Counted from the stretch's first letter, positions 49,825 to 59,223 are shown. The stretch: DNA of 64,000 bases from JAFGNV01 sp964612485 (GCA_964612485.1 CAZTFF010000020.1:1-64000), one strand, 5' to 3'. Program-made: numbers and translations. The notes: generated by a model not told the origin, from the letters alone.

Positions 49825-51724
49825 ATGGAACATTCTGCCATATCCTTCATCCCATTGCTCATTGTTATTGCCCTGGCCTTTGTTGTTCCCCTGCTTCTCT
49901 CGCATTTCAGAAAGTTGGGGATTCCCATATGTAGTGGGAGAAATTATTGCCGGAATTATTGTAGGCAAGAGTGGCTTCAACTGGATACAAGAGGGGGTGG
50001 CGCTGCGGATTTTATCGGAGTTGGGGTTTGCTTACCTGATGTTTCTGTCCGGGCTGGAAATAAATTTTTCTGCTGTTCTGGATAACAACTCCGGCCATAA
50101 TCAACCCCAAGGAACGCAAATGCTGCTCCGCAACCCGATGATCGTGGGCAGCCTCTTGTTTATCCTGACCCTGGCCGGCTCTACCGCCGGCGGCTTCATG
50201 ATGTGGAGCCAAAATCTCATTCAATCGCCATGGATCATGGCCCTGGTCATTTCTACCACCTCCCTGGGGGTAGTGGTACCGGTACTTAAGGAACGAGGCA
50301 TTACCGAAAATCACTACGGGCAAAGCATGCTCATCGCCGCCCTGGTAGCCGATTTTGCCAGCATTCTGCTCATCAGCGTGTATGTGCTTTTGCGGAGCCA
50401 AGGCCCCACGTTGGAAATACTACTGGTGCTGGTGCTGTTTGCGGCATTCATCGCCATTTACCGGATCGCCGCGCTATTCAGAGACCATTTGCCGGCGGAA
50501 CAGATCATCGAAGAAATATCATCGGCCACCTCGCAAATCAAACTGCGAGGGGCGTTTGTGCTGGCCTTTGTCTTTATTGTTCTGGCCGAAAGCCTGGGCA
50601 TCGAGATCATTTTGGGCGCATTTTTGGCCGGCGTCATCGTATCTCTCCTGTCGGATGGCGACGGCGGCACCCTGCTGCGAGAAAAATTGGACGCCATTGG
50701 TTACGGTTTTTTTATTCCCATTTTTTTTGTAATGGTGGGCGTAGGCTTCAACCTGCCCGCGCTGCTGAGTTCATCATCGGCCCTGGTGCTGGTACCGCTC
50801 ATCATTATAACTGCCTACCTGGTCAAAGTAATTCCGGCCTTGATCTATAAGGCAGAATATTCCTGGCGAAAAACACTGGCCACCGGTATCCTGCTCAGCG
50901 CCCGGTTATCGCTCATTATTGCCGCCGCGGCCATTGGCCTGCGGCTGGGGATCATTTCCGGCGCGGTAAATGCCGCCATAATTTTGGTGGCGGTGATTAC
51001 GTGTACCGCTTCACCCGTTTTGTTTAACCTGCTGATCCCCCGCTCCGATGAGGCCCGCCGCCCCATCATTGTGGTCGGATCGCGCACAAATGCGGAGCTG
51101 CTGGTCAACCGGCTGCTGGAACGTGATCTGGAGGCCGTTCTTATCAGCAGCGGCGATACAAAAAAAGAAGAACAGGTGTTAGTTACCGGCGAATCATCTC
51201 CCTGGCCGCACCAACACCTGCTCGATGAACTCCGGGCAGCCAATATCGAACAAGCGGGCGCGCTGATCGCCATGGAAGAAAAAGACGAAGACAATTTACG
51301 TATCTGCCGGATTGGCCGGCGTTACGATATACCCAATATCATCGCCCGCGTGTATGACCCGCTAAAAAACGACCGGTTCCGTAAGTTGGGAACGCGGGTC
51401 ATCAACCCGGTCTACTCCGGTATTTTAATGGTGGAAAGTATGGTGCTCAACCCGGGATCGTTTTCCATTGCCCCGGACGTGGATGAAGTTCAACAAATTC
51501 GAGAGATCAAATTCCAAAATACACGCCTGGTTGGCAAACGGATCAACGACATCGACCTGCCGCCCAATGTTGTTATTTTGATGGTCGAACGCAGCCACGA
51601 AATTCTGGTTCCCGACCGGGACACGGTTCTGCGGGCCAACGATACCTTAACCCTGGTGGGCAGCGACAGGGAACTGGGTGAAGCCGCGCAACTCTTAGCA
51701 CGTAACGGGCGGAATAAACGGTAA
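49825..51724 (+). pseudogene. KefB-type cation:proton antiporter with TrkA domains, frameshifted near N-terminus
   Basis: ATG 49825 with AAGGAG begins MEHSAISFIPLLIVIALAFVVPLLLSHFRKLGIP. At 49927 the frame must shift by one base to continue YVVGEIIAGIIVGKSGFNW...; removing the A at 49927 restores IPYVVGE. The rest is intact to 51724: a 12-13 helix CPA2 exchanger (to ~390), a TrkA-N nucleotide-binding domain (RRPIIVVGSRTNAELLVNRLL) and a TrkA-C domain (LTLVGSDRELGEAAQLL). Either an assembly error or a real inactivating insertion. Not a normal start at 49862, which would drop the first helix and lacks a ribosome site. It lies between the CsbD and PRC-barrel genes. Confidence 0.8.
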
Positions 51725-51756
51725 AAAATGATAAGCATAAAAGAAAGGAACGAACA

Positions 51757-52551
51757 ATGTTAAAGAGTATTAACGAATTAAACGGATACGAAGTTTTATC
51801 ACCCGATGGATTGGTAGGCTACGCGCATGATTTTTATTTTGACGACGTCACCTGGATCATCCGCTATCTGGTAGTTGACACCGGCAAATGGCTGCCGGGC
51901 CGGAAAGTGCTGGTATCGCCCATTGTGTTGGGCCGGCCCGATTGGGGCAGCTACAGCCTGCCGGTTAATTTGACCAAAGAACAGATTGAAAACAGCCCGG
52001 ATATTGACACCGACAAACCTATCTCCCGGCAGGACGAAACAAAACTGCTGGCACATTACCAATGGCCCGATTACTGGCAGGAAGTAACTCCGGTCGATGC
52101 CGGATTTGCCGGCATGCGGCCCGACACCTATCTATCGGCCATGCGAGCCGCCGCAGAAAGTAACCAGAAAATTGAAGAGGACGTGGTTGAGAAAACACTC
52201 GCCGGAGAGCAAACGGGCGATCCCCACCTGCGCAGCACCAACGAAGTGCTGGGCTACCATATTCAGGCCAGCGATGGCGAAATTGGCCATGTAGAAGACT
52301 TTATTTATGATGACGACATCTGGACCTTGCGTTACATGGTTATCGATACCCGCAACTGGCTGCCGGGCAAAAAAGTTCTGGCATCGCCCCAGTGGATCGA
52401 AAAGATCATCTGGCCCAACTCGGAAGTTCACGTGAACCTGACGCGGGAAGAGATCAAAAACAGCCCGGAATACGATCCATCTACGCCCATCAACCGGGCT
52501 TATGAAACCCGGTTATATGATTATTACGGCCGGCCCACCTACTGGCCCTGA
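51757..52551 (+). CDS. Double PRC-barrel protein, paralogue 3
   Basis: Protein of 264 aa. First barrel INELNGYEVLSPDGLVGYAHDFYFDDVTWIIRYLVVDTGKWLPGRKVLVSP; second barrel TNEVLGYHIQASDGEIGHVEDFIYDDDIWTLRYMVIDTRNWLPGKKVLASPQWIEKI. It ends with YETRLYDYYGRPTYWP, nearly the same as the end of paralogue 1 (YEVRLYDYYGRPKYWLE), so the two are the closest pair. AAAGGAA precedes ATG 51757. Confidence 0.88.
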   Translation: MLKSINELNGYEVLSPDGLVGYAHDFYFDDVTWIIRYLVVDTGKWLPGRKVLVSPIVLGRPDWGSYSLPVNLTKEQIENSPDIDTDKPISRQDETKLLAHYQWPDYWQEVTPVDAGFAGMRPDTYLSAMRAAAESNQKIEEDVVEKTLAGEQTGDPHLRSTNEVLGYHIQASDGEIGHVEDFIYDDDIWTLRYMVIDTRNWLPGKKVLASPQWIEKIIWPNSEVHVNLTREEIKNSPEYDPSTPINRAYETRLYDYYGRPTYWP

Positions 52552-52588
52552 TTCATAAAAAAAGAGAGCCTCAGGAGATCCAATTTTC

Positions 52589-52627
52589 AGACCTGACAGG
52601 TTTTTAAGTTTCAAATCTGTCAGGTCT
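52589..52627. terminator. Hairpin between convergent genes
   Basis: AGACCTGACAG (52589-52599) pairs perfectly with CTGTCAGGTCT (52617-52627) around 17 nt. It may be a terminator or a dispersed REP-like element. It marks the right edge of the island. Confidence 0.55.
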
Positions 52628-52629
52628 AC

Positions 52630-53412
52630 TTATGCGCCAAAAAGCAACCGGCCCACCCAATCAAACAGGCCCAACAACTTGGCCGCCGATACGGCCACCA
52701 CCGCGATCAGTAGCCAGCGCACAAAAACCGCGCCGCGCTCCACGGCCACGCGCGCGCCAATCCAGGCCCCGGCCATATTGCCTACCGCCAAAACCAGGCC
52801 AACCTGCCACACCACCTGATCGTTCAGCACAAATACCGCCAGGGCAAACACCACGTAACACAAAACGATCAACACCTTTACCGCGTTGGCCCGCACCAGG
52901 TCATAACCCGTACCCAGCACCAGCCCGGCCAGCAAAAAGATACCCACCCCGGCCTGGATAAAGCCGCCGTAGATGCCAATGGCGAAAAAAATCAGCCACT
53001 GCGTCCAACCGGGCCGCCGCTGCCGCAGTTCCGGGTGGCCTTCCAGCCACTGTTTGGGCCGGATCAAAATGACCACCAGCATCACCACCAGCAGCGCGCC
53101 AATGGTGCGCCGCATCATGGTTTCATCTAAATTGACCGCAACCTGCGCTCCAATGATCGCGCCCAGGGCGGCCGGCACGGCCAGCGATAATCCGCCGCGC
53201 CAATCCATCATCTGCTGCCGGTGAAAACTGGTGACGCCCACCACGTTTTGTAACAAAATCGCCACCCGGTTGGTACCGTTGGCCACATTGGCCGGCAGCC
53301 CCAAAAAGATCAACAGCGGCAGCGTTACCAGCGAGCCGCTCCCGGCCAGCGTATTGATAAATCCCGCCATCGCGCCCGCGCCAATAAGCGCCAGGTAAAA
53401 ATACCATTCCAT
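52630..53412 (-). CDS. TauE/SafE family sulfite/anion exporter
   Basis: Protein of 260 aa, about eight helices. GAGAMAGFINTLAGSGSLVTLPLLIFLGLP is the family signature, repeated in weaker form as GIYGGFIQAGVGIFLLAGLVL. The family moves sulfite, sulfonates or similar anions across the membrane. Monocistronic, no island element; export of sulfite from the persulfide dioxygenase is possible but only inferred. Confidence 0.9.
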   Translation of the reverse strand: MEWYFYLALIGAGAMAGFINTLAGSGSLVTLPLLIFLGLPANVANGTNRVAILLQNVVGVTSFHRQQMMDWRGGLSLAVPAALGAIIGAQVAVNLDETMMRRTIGALLVVMLVVILIRPKQWLEGHPELRQRRPGWTQWLIFFAIGIYGGFIQAGVGIFLLAGLVLGTGYDLVRANAVKVLIVLCYVVFALAVFVLNDQVVWQVGLVLAVGNMAGAWIGARVAVERGAVFVRWLLIAVVAVSAAKLLGLFDWVGRLLFGA

Positions 53413-53434
53413 AAAAAACCCTCACTTTTTAAAT

Positions 53435-53577
53435 CATGACTACCGACGACAGATGACAGACCACCGTGATGATTTAGCACTGGTCGTCAGTCGTCGATGG
53501 CCTGTGGTCTGGTTGTCAACAGGCAGGTTCGATAACTGATTTTATGTCAAACCAAGGAACTGGCCGTTAGCAAGTTC
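53435..53577. repeat. Palindromic dispersed element, copy 2
   Basis: It shares about 140 bp of diverged similarity with 41395-41537 (ACCGACGACAGATGACAGACC...GTCGTCAGTCGTC...GGCCTGTGGTCTG...CCGTTAGCAAGTT). It fills most of the 312-bp spacer before ilvD; the remaining part holds the ilvD promoter. Confidence 0.6.
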
Positions 53578-53633
53578 AACCTATAAAAACGCCGTGAGCG
53601 TAACCCAATTAGCGCAGATTGTCAATATAGCTA

Positions 53634-53662
53634 TTGTCAGCATGGCGCAGTTGTGCTAAAAT
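53634..53662 (+). promoter_or_regulatory. Promoter of ilvD
   Basis: TTGTCA (53634-53639), 17 bp, TAAAAT (53657-53662). The ilvD ATG is 63 nt after the -10. No island element and no obvious T-box or leader attenuator. Confidence 0.7.
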
Positions 53663-53724
53663 GTCTCAATTCCTGCAAAAAAATTCATGATTTCCAGTAG
53701 AGACGTATCGAGGAGGACGCTTTT

Positions 53725-55401
53725 ATGCGCAGTGATAATGTAAAAAAAGGTTTTGAAAGAGCACCCAACCGCAGTTTATTGAAGGCCGCCGGCTACAACG
53801 ACGACCAGATCCGCCAGCCTTTTGTGGGCATCGCCAACAGCTACACCGACGTGGTTCCCGGCCACGTTCACCTGAATGAATTTGGCGAGATTGTGCGCCA
53901 GGCCGTAAAAGATGCCGGGGGCACGCCGTTTATGTTCCACACCATCGCCGTGGATGATGGCATTGCGATGGGACACCGGGGGATGAAGTTCTCGCTGCCC
54001 AGCCGCGAGTTAATTGCCGACTCGGTCGAAACCATGGTTTCGGCTCACTGGTTCGATGCCCTCATCTGCATCCCCAATTGCGATAAAATTGTGCCCGGTA
54101 TGTTGATGGCCGCCATGCGGCTCAACGTGCCCACCATCTTTGTGAGCGGCGGCCCGATGCGGGCCGGCAAAACGCCCGATGGCGAAACCATCGACCTTAT
54201 TTCCGTATTCCAGGGCGTGGGGGCTTACAAAGCCGGAAAAATAGATGACGACCAGCTTAAAGTTTTGGAAGATTACGGCTGCCCCGGCTGCGGCTCCTGC
54301 TCCGGTCTGTTCACGGCCAATTCTATGAACTCCATCTGCGAGGTGTTGGGCGTGGCCCTGCCCGGCAACGGCACTTACCTCTCTAAAACCCCGGAACGGG
54401 AAGCGCTGGCGCAGCAAGCAGGCAAACAGATCATGAAACTCATCGAGTGGGATCTCAAGCCCCGCGATATTGTAACCGAAGCCGTGATCGACAACGCCAT
54501 CGCCCTGGATATGGCCATGGGCGGCAGCTCAAACACTATTCTGCACACCCTGGCCGTGGCCCAGGAAGCGGGGCTGGATTATTCGCTCGACCGCATCCGG
54601 GAGATTTCGGCCAAAACGCCTACCCTGTGCAAAGTCAGTCCCTCCTCTCAATACCATATTGAAGATGTGGATGAAGCGGGCGGTATCAGCGCCATTTTGT
54701 ACGAGTTGAGCCGGAAACCGGGCGCGCTGAACCTGGATACCCAAAGTGTCACCGGCCAAACCCTGGGCGAAAATATCAATGAATGCCACAGCAAAAACGC
54801 AGACTGCATCCGCACCCTGGACAACGCCTACAGTGAAACCGGCGGATTGACGATGCTGTTTGGCAACCTGGCTCCCAAGGGGGCGGTGGTAAAAACCGTG
54901 GGCGTGCTGCCGGAAATGATGGTGCATTCCGGCCCGGCCCGCGTTTACGAATCACACGATGAGGCCAACGCCGGTATTTTGAGCGGCGATGTCCAGCCAG
55001 GAGAAGTGGTGATCATCCGTTACGAAGGCCCCAAGGGCGGCCCCGGCATGCAGGAAATGCTGGCCCCCACCAGCAACATCACCGGCATGGGGCTGGAAAG
55101 CTGCGTGGCCCTGGTCACCGATGGGCGTTTCTCCGGCGGCACGCGCGGGGCCTGCATTGGGCACGTTTCGCCGGAAGCGGCAGAAGGCGGGCCAATCGGC
55201 CTGCTGGAAACGGGCGACATCATCGAAATTGATATTGAAAAAGGCACGTTGAATGTGGCCCTGTCTGATGAGGAACTGGCCCAACGCCGCGCCAACTGGA
55301 CAATGCCGCAAAAACCCGCTCTCAACGGCTGGCTGGCGCGCTACGCGACGATGGCCACCAGCGCAGACAAAGGGGCGGTGCTGCAAGTTCCGGGCGCATA
55401 A
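53725..55401 (+). CDS. ilvD: Dihydroxy-acid dehydratase
   Basis: Protein of 558 aa, normal length. The iron-sulfur ligands are in IPNCDKIVPGM and CPGCGSCSGLFTANSMN. GPKGGPGMQEML and DGRFSGGTRGACIGHVSPEA are late family signatures. It converts 2,3-dihydroxy-3-methylbutanoate and its isoleucine-pathway analogue to the 2-oxo acids. ATG 53725 follows GAGGAGG. No other ilv genes are in the window. Confidence 0.96.
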   Translation: MRSDNVKKGFERAPNRSLLKAAGYNDDQIRQPFVGIANSYTDVVPGHVHLNEFGEIVRQAVKDAGGTPFMFHTIAVDDGIAMGHRGMKFSLPSRELIADSVETMVSAHWFDALICIPNCDKIVPGMLMAAMRLNVPTIFVSGGPMRAGKTPDGETIDLISVFQGVGAYKAGKIDDDQLKVLEDYGCPGCGSCSGLFTANSMNSICEVLGVALPGNGTYLSKTPEREALAQQAGKQIMKLIEWDLKPRDIVTEAVIDNAIALDMAMGGSSNTILHTLAVAQEAGLDYSLDRIREISAKTPTLCKVSPSSQYHIEDVDEAGGISAILYELSRKPGALNLDTQSVTGQTLGENINECHSKNADCIRTLDNAYSETGGLTMLFGNLAPKGAVVKTVGVLPEMMVHSGPARVYESHDEANAGILSGDVQPGEVVIIRYEGPKGGPGMQEMLAPTSNITGMGLESCVALVTDGRFSGGTRGACIGHVSPEAAEGGPIGLLETGDIIEIDIEKGTLNVALSDEELAQRRANWTMPQKPALNGWLARYATMATSADKGAVLQVPGA

Positions 55402-55422
55402 TTTCAGGGGACGGAGGCAACC

Positions 55423-56007
55423 TTGAGCGAGCTACAAGAAATCATCAAGCAGGTTGAAGCGCTATCGCCCGAAAGCCGGGCCGAGTTGGTCAAATACATT
55501 GAATTTTTGCAGTGGCAGGAATCTCGGCAAAACCTGGCGGCCATGTCCAACTGGAGTTTTAGTTTTATCGAGGCATTTCAAGAGGCCAATGTCCAGACCA
55601 GCCAGGATGCCGCCGGGATGGATGCCAAACTGTCGCCCGCTGTGGTGGGCGGGGAAACGCTTCCGTCGCTCTGGGCGCACCCGCCGCTGGTGGGCCAGAC
55701 CGTCATCGAATATTTTGTGCCCATCCCCCAACACGTCAGCAACCTGTACCTGCGCCTGTCGTTTGGCATCCGCGATGGAGCCGAGATGGATGAGGATAAC
55801 CTGGTGGCGTTTGGGGTGCGGGTCAACGGGCTGCGGGCCTGGGGCCAACAGACCAACCAGCAGCGATGGCAAACAGCCAATATCCGCCTCAATGTGAGCA
55901 GCGGCGATATTGCCCGCATTGAATTTACCACCGAAGCGCTCGGCAGCCACGAATGGACCTGGGCCGTGTGGGGCAACCCGGAATTATACGGCGCAAGCCG
56001 GGATTGA
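55423..56007 (+). CDS. Unknown protein with DUF2281-like N-terminus
   Basis: Protein of 194 aa. The start SELQEIIKQVEALSPESRAELVKYIEFLQWQESR resembles the short helical DUF2281/antitoxin-type segment. The remaining ~140 residues (IEYFVPIPQHVSNLYLRLSFGIRDGAEMDEDNLVAFGVRVNGLRAWGQQ) look like a beta-sandwich, perhaps carbohydrate-binding-like. TTG 55423 has GGAGG 5 nt upstream; it lies 21 nt after ilvD and is probably cotranscribed. No toxin partner is adjacent. Function unknown. Confidence 0.65.
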   Translation: MSELQEIIKQVEALSPESRAELVKYIEFLQWQESRQNLAAMSNWSFSFIEAFQEANVQTSQDAAGMDAKLSPAVVGGETLPSLWAHPPLVGQTVIEYFVPIPQHVSNLYLRLSFGIRDGAEMDEDNLVAFGVRVNGLRAWGQQTNQQRWQTANIRLNVSSGDIARIEFTTEALGSHEWTWAVWGNPELYGASRD

Positions 56008-56027
56008 TCCTGACTAACGGTGAGGCC

Positions 56028-56687
56028 CTACAAAACAGCGATGACACGGGCGGGCGCGCCGTCTGAATGGGGGATTTTTAGCGGCAGGGCATACAACATC
56101 ACCCGCTGCTGTTGAATCTCGATAGTATTGCACAGATACTCAATCAAAACGACGCCGTTACGCAGCAACACATCGTGGGTGACAAACTCTTGCAGCGGCG
56201 CGGCCTCACCATCCAACAGCAAGCGAATGACGTAATCCTGTGGGAAATCAAACCCTACCGTTTTGATCTCACGCGCCAGCAGCCATTGAGCCGCCTCACG
56301 GGTTAAATAGGGCGCTTGCGTCCAGAATTCGGGGGTTTGATGACTATAGCGCCGATCCCACTCCGCTTTGAGCAGCGCCATATCCCCGGCTCGGACATCG
56401 GTATTGGCCCGCGCCAACATTTCGGCCTCAATAGCGGTGTTATCCTCAACGCCGCTCAAATCAAAGACCGCGCATTCACCTGCCACCGTTTCCAAGGGAA
56501 TATCGCTGGTGGTGGAACCATCGGGCAAAATATGGCGCGGCGAGTCGATGTGGGTGAAACCATGCACGCCCCAGCCCACCCAGGTAATTTGGAACGGATC
56601 GCCCTGGGCAAAATCTTTGACCAGCCGCCGCTCAACGGGCCAGCGAAAATGGTCCTCAATTGGCATCGACAAATCCACAATTTTCAT
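56028..56687 (-). CDS. Cyclase family (kynurenine formamidase-like) hydrolase
   Basis: Protein of 219 aa. IVDLSMPIEDHFRWP and the metal motif HGFTHIDSPRHI (family: HxGTHxDxPxH) identify the cyclase superfamily, metal-dependent amidases or lactonases. ATG 56687 with GGAGG overlaps the oxidoreductase stop by 4 nt. It is the last gene of the GNAT/enolase/oxidoreductase/cyclase operon. Substrate unknown; amide hydrolysis would fit an N-acyl amino acid route. Confidence 0.82.
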   Translation of the reverse strand: MKIVDLSMPIEDHFRWPVERRLVKDFAQGDPFQITWVGWGVHGFTHIDSPRHILPDGSTTSDIPLETVAGECAVFDLSGVEDNTAIEAEMLARANTDVRAGDMALLKAEWDRRYSHQTPEFWTQAPYLTREAAQWLLAREIKTVGFDFPQDYVIRLLLDGEAAPLQEFVTHDVLLRNGVVLIEYLCNTIEIQQQRVMLYALPLKIPHSDGAPARVIAVL

Positions 56688-58084
56688 AACTGATCCTCCA
56701 AAAATGTTTTGTCTTGCAACTGTTTTAATTTCCACAACGTAGAAGCGGCGTCCAGATCGACCATTTCATAAGTCAACAACGTGCCTGCCGGGACATCGGT
56801 TTTTAGGATGTTGTTGGCGGCCAGGTAAAAAGGAATAGGGTGATGGGGCTGGTGAGCCGCTGCCGGGATCAATTCCGGCTCGGCCCCCTCAATGGTGTGA
56901 TGATGGCCGCCCATCGACAATTTTTGGCCTTTTTTGAGAGAAACCGCCGCCCGAATCCCCAGATCAACCCGAGGTCTCACCACGCGCGCGCCGGTTGGCT
57001 GCTTTAACACCGCTGCCGAAAGAATGGATGTCGCCGTTTCCACGCCCAACAAATGCCAGGGCTGGTAAATGAGGGCATGGGTTCGATCCCGGCTGACCCC
57101 GTGGCCTTTTTCGGCCAACAATTCCCAGGTGGCTTTATCCCGGCACGTCACCACCACAAACACGCCGCCGGCCAGGCTCACTTCATCGGCCCGGCGCAGG
57201 CAATTGACAATATCGATCACGCCCTCCGATTCCAGAATCCCGCCGGCCGTTTGGCGACGCAGCACTTCCGGCAGTTCGCGGATGCGGGCCACCGGCGCGC
57301 GGAGGCGCGGCGCGTCATAGCCATAACCGGTTGAATTAATCACAATAGCCATTTCCGCCAAATCGGGCACGGCTACCTGGGGAATTTCGGCCAATGCTTC
57401 GCGCCGCTGGTCAATTGTCTGGCCTGCCAGCTCGGGCCGGGGAATATTCCACAAATCCCATTCGCCTGTGTCGGCCACTTTCACTCGTTTCTGGCCGTGG
57501 CTCACCGTGCCGGCAATCGAATCAACCACAAAATCCTGCTCGCTGGATTTTCCGGCGCAGACAATTTCCAGGCCCAGGGTTTCAGCCCAGGAGATCAGCC
57601 CCAACAGCAGGCTGGGCTGGTCGCCGTCGGCGGGCGTGTAGACCCCCCCTCTTTCCCGCGCTAATTTGGATAGAATAGGGCCAACCACCACATCCGTTTC
57701 TTTGCTGACCATCACCACGTGCCGGCCATGTTCCAGCGCGGCCTGGCCGTGCCGGGCGCCGGCTTCGGGCATGCCGGTTGATTCAACCACCACGCCAATT
57801 GACGTGCCCATCATCAACAACGGGTCTTCCAGCACCGCCACCTGCCCCCGCTCGATGGCGGCCTGAGCTTCGGCGGCGGTAAAACAGGCAGCCAGCCGGT
57901 CGGCGGAAATGCCGGCTGCCAAACACGCCCGGCGCGCCACAGGCACATCCCGGTCGCAAACAGCCACCACATCAATTTGAGAGATGGCCCGGCTCTGAAA
58001 CAAAAACGAACGCCCAAACGCGCCCGTGCCGATCAAACCTACCCGAATTTGTTCTCTGTGTTGAAATAGTTGATGATAATTCAT
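56684..58084 (-). CDS. NAD(P)-dependent oxidoreductase with C-terminal SAF-like domain
   Basis: Protein of 466 aa. The Rossmann motif RVGLIGTGAFGRSFL starts the protein. A homoserine-dehydrogenase-like middle follows, then a C-terminal SAF-type segment (VDLGIRAAVSLKKGQKLSMGGHHHTIEGAE... DVPAGTLLTYEMVDLD). SAF domains occur in altronate dehydratase and sialate synthase relatives. The reaction is unknown. It is translationally coupled on both sides by ATGA overlaps. Confidence 0.82.
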   Translation of the reverse strand: MNYHQLFQHREQIRVGLIGTGAFGRSFLFQSRAISQIDVVAVCDRDVPVARRACLAAGISADRLAACFTAAEAQAAIERGQVAVLEDPLLMMGTSIGVVVESTGMPEAGARHGQAALEHGRHVVMVSKETDVVVGPILSKLARERGGVYTPADGDQPSLLLGLISWAETLGLEIVCAGKSSEQDFVVDSIAGTVSHGQKRVKVADTGEWDLWNIPRPELAGQTIDQRREALAEIPQVAVPDLAEMAIVINSTGYGYDAPRLRAPVARIRELPEVLRRQTAGGILESEGVIDIVNCLRRADEVSLAGGVFVVVTCRDKATWELLAEKGHGVSRDRTHALIYQPWHLLGVETATSILSAAVLKQPTGARVVRPRVDLGIRAAVSLKKGQKLSMGGHHHTIEGAEPELIPAAAHQPHHPIPFYLAANNILKTDVPAGTLLTYEMVDLDAASTLWKLKQLQDKTFLEDQL

Positions 58085-59211
58085 GACCCAACTCCCTGGT
58101 GAGCCTCAAAAACAGCTGTTCTGATCTGGTATTTTTTGACCCGTTCCGGGCGCACCGTCACGCCGATGCCGGAGCCGGGGGGCACGGTGATGGTTGAATC
58201 TTCGGGATTAAGCTGAAAATTGGGATCCGCAACATCTTCAACATAATAGCGATCCGAGGCGGAAATGTCGCCGGGCAAGGTGAAGCCCGGCAGCGAGGCC
58301 AGATGCAGGTTGACGGCCCGGCCCACATTGGTTTCTAACATGCCGCCGCACCACAGCGGCAAGCCGGCCTCCACGCAAAGCCGGTGAATAGCCAGGGCGT
58401 TGTTTAAGCCGCCCACCCGGCTGACTTTCATATTGATGATACGGCAGGCGTTCAACTCAATGGCGGCGCGGGCGTGCAGGGGCAGGTGAATGCTTTCGTC
58501 CAGGCAGAGTGGAGTTTTTAAGTGGGCCTGCAATTTGGCGTGATCGAAAATATCATCGTAATGGAGCGGCTGCTCAATCATCAACAATTCAAACTCATCC
58601 ATTTGCCGGAACAGGCCAACGTCGGCCAGGGTGTAGCTCGAATTGGCATCGGCCATCAGTTTGAGGCCGGGATGCTGCCGGCGAATGGCGGCCAGCGGCT
58701 CGAGGTCCCAACCCGGCTCGATCTTGATCTTGATCCGGCCGTATCCGGCAGCCACAAATTGGTTGACCCGCGCCAGCAGGTCGTTAATTGTGGGTTGAAT
58801 ACCGATGCTGACGCCTACCTCCACCCGCTTTCGCCGCCCGCCCAGCATTTGAGATAGGGGAACGCCGGCAGCGCGGGCAAACAAATCCCATAATGCGTTT
58901 TCCAGGGCGGCTTTGGCCAGGGGATGGCCACGCACGCGGTTGAACAGCGGCGGGATTTCCTGCGGCGCGGCTACGGCGCGCCCCGCCACTGCCGGAATCA
59001 AAAAATCGCTCAGGATGTGCCAGGCGGTGGTGACGGTTTCGTAGGAGTAGCCGGGGTCAGTGGTGGCCACGCACTCGCCCCAGCCAACCAGCCCCTCGCT
59101 ATAAACGGCTACCAAAATGGCCGGGCGGTCGGTCAGCGTGCCAAAACTGGTGCGGAAGGGGTGAACCAGCGGTTGGGCGATGTGGTGGAGTTCAATGCGT
59201 TCAATCTTCAT
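58081..59211 (-). CDS. Enolase-superfamily enzyme, OSBS/N-succinylamino-acid racemase-like
   Basis: Protein of 376 aa. Catalytic residues are in place: K-x-K in RIKIKIEPGWD, metal ligands in MADANSSY, MIEQPL and LDES, and the second-side Lys in NMKVSRVGG. This is the MLE/OSBS/NSAR subgroup. No other menaquinone genes are adjacent. The GNAT gene 12 nt upstream suggests the N-succinylamino acid racemase role: racemisation of N-acyl amino acids (inference). Confidence 0.85.
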   Translation of the reverse strand: MKIERIELHHIAQPLVHPFRTSFGTLTDRPAILVAVYSEGLVGWGECVATTDPGYSYETVTTAWHILSDFLIPAVAGRAVAAPQEIPPLFNRVRGHPLAKAALENALWDLFARAAGVPLSQMLGGRRKRVEVGVSIGIQPTINDLLARVNQFVAAGYGRIKIKIEPGWDLEPLAAIRRQHPGLKLMADANSSYTLADVGLFRQMDEFELLMIEQPLHYDDIFDHAKLQAHLKTPLCLDESIHLPLHARAAIELNACRIINMKVSRVGGLNNALAIHRLCVEAGLPLWCGGMLETNVGRAVNLHLASLPGFTLPGDISASDRYYVEDVADPNFQLNPEDSTITVPPGSGIGVTVRPERVKKYQIRTAVFEAHQGVGS

Positions 59212-59223
59212 GGAGCATTATCC

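Noticed and set aside
49862..51724. Antiporter starting at 49862
   Set aside because: The start lacks a ribosome site and would omit the first helix, which is readable in the adjacent frame from ATG 49825; annotated as one frameshifted gene instead.
53413..53724. T-box or attenuator before ilvD
   Set aside because: No T-box sequence, tRNA-like bulge or terminator with U tract; the spacer is a palindromic repeat plus a plain promoter.
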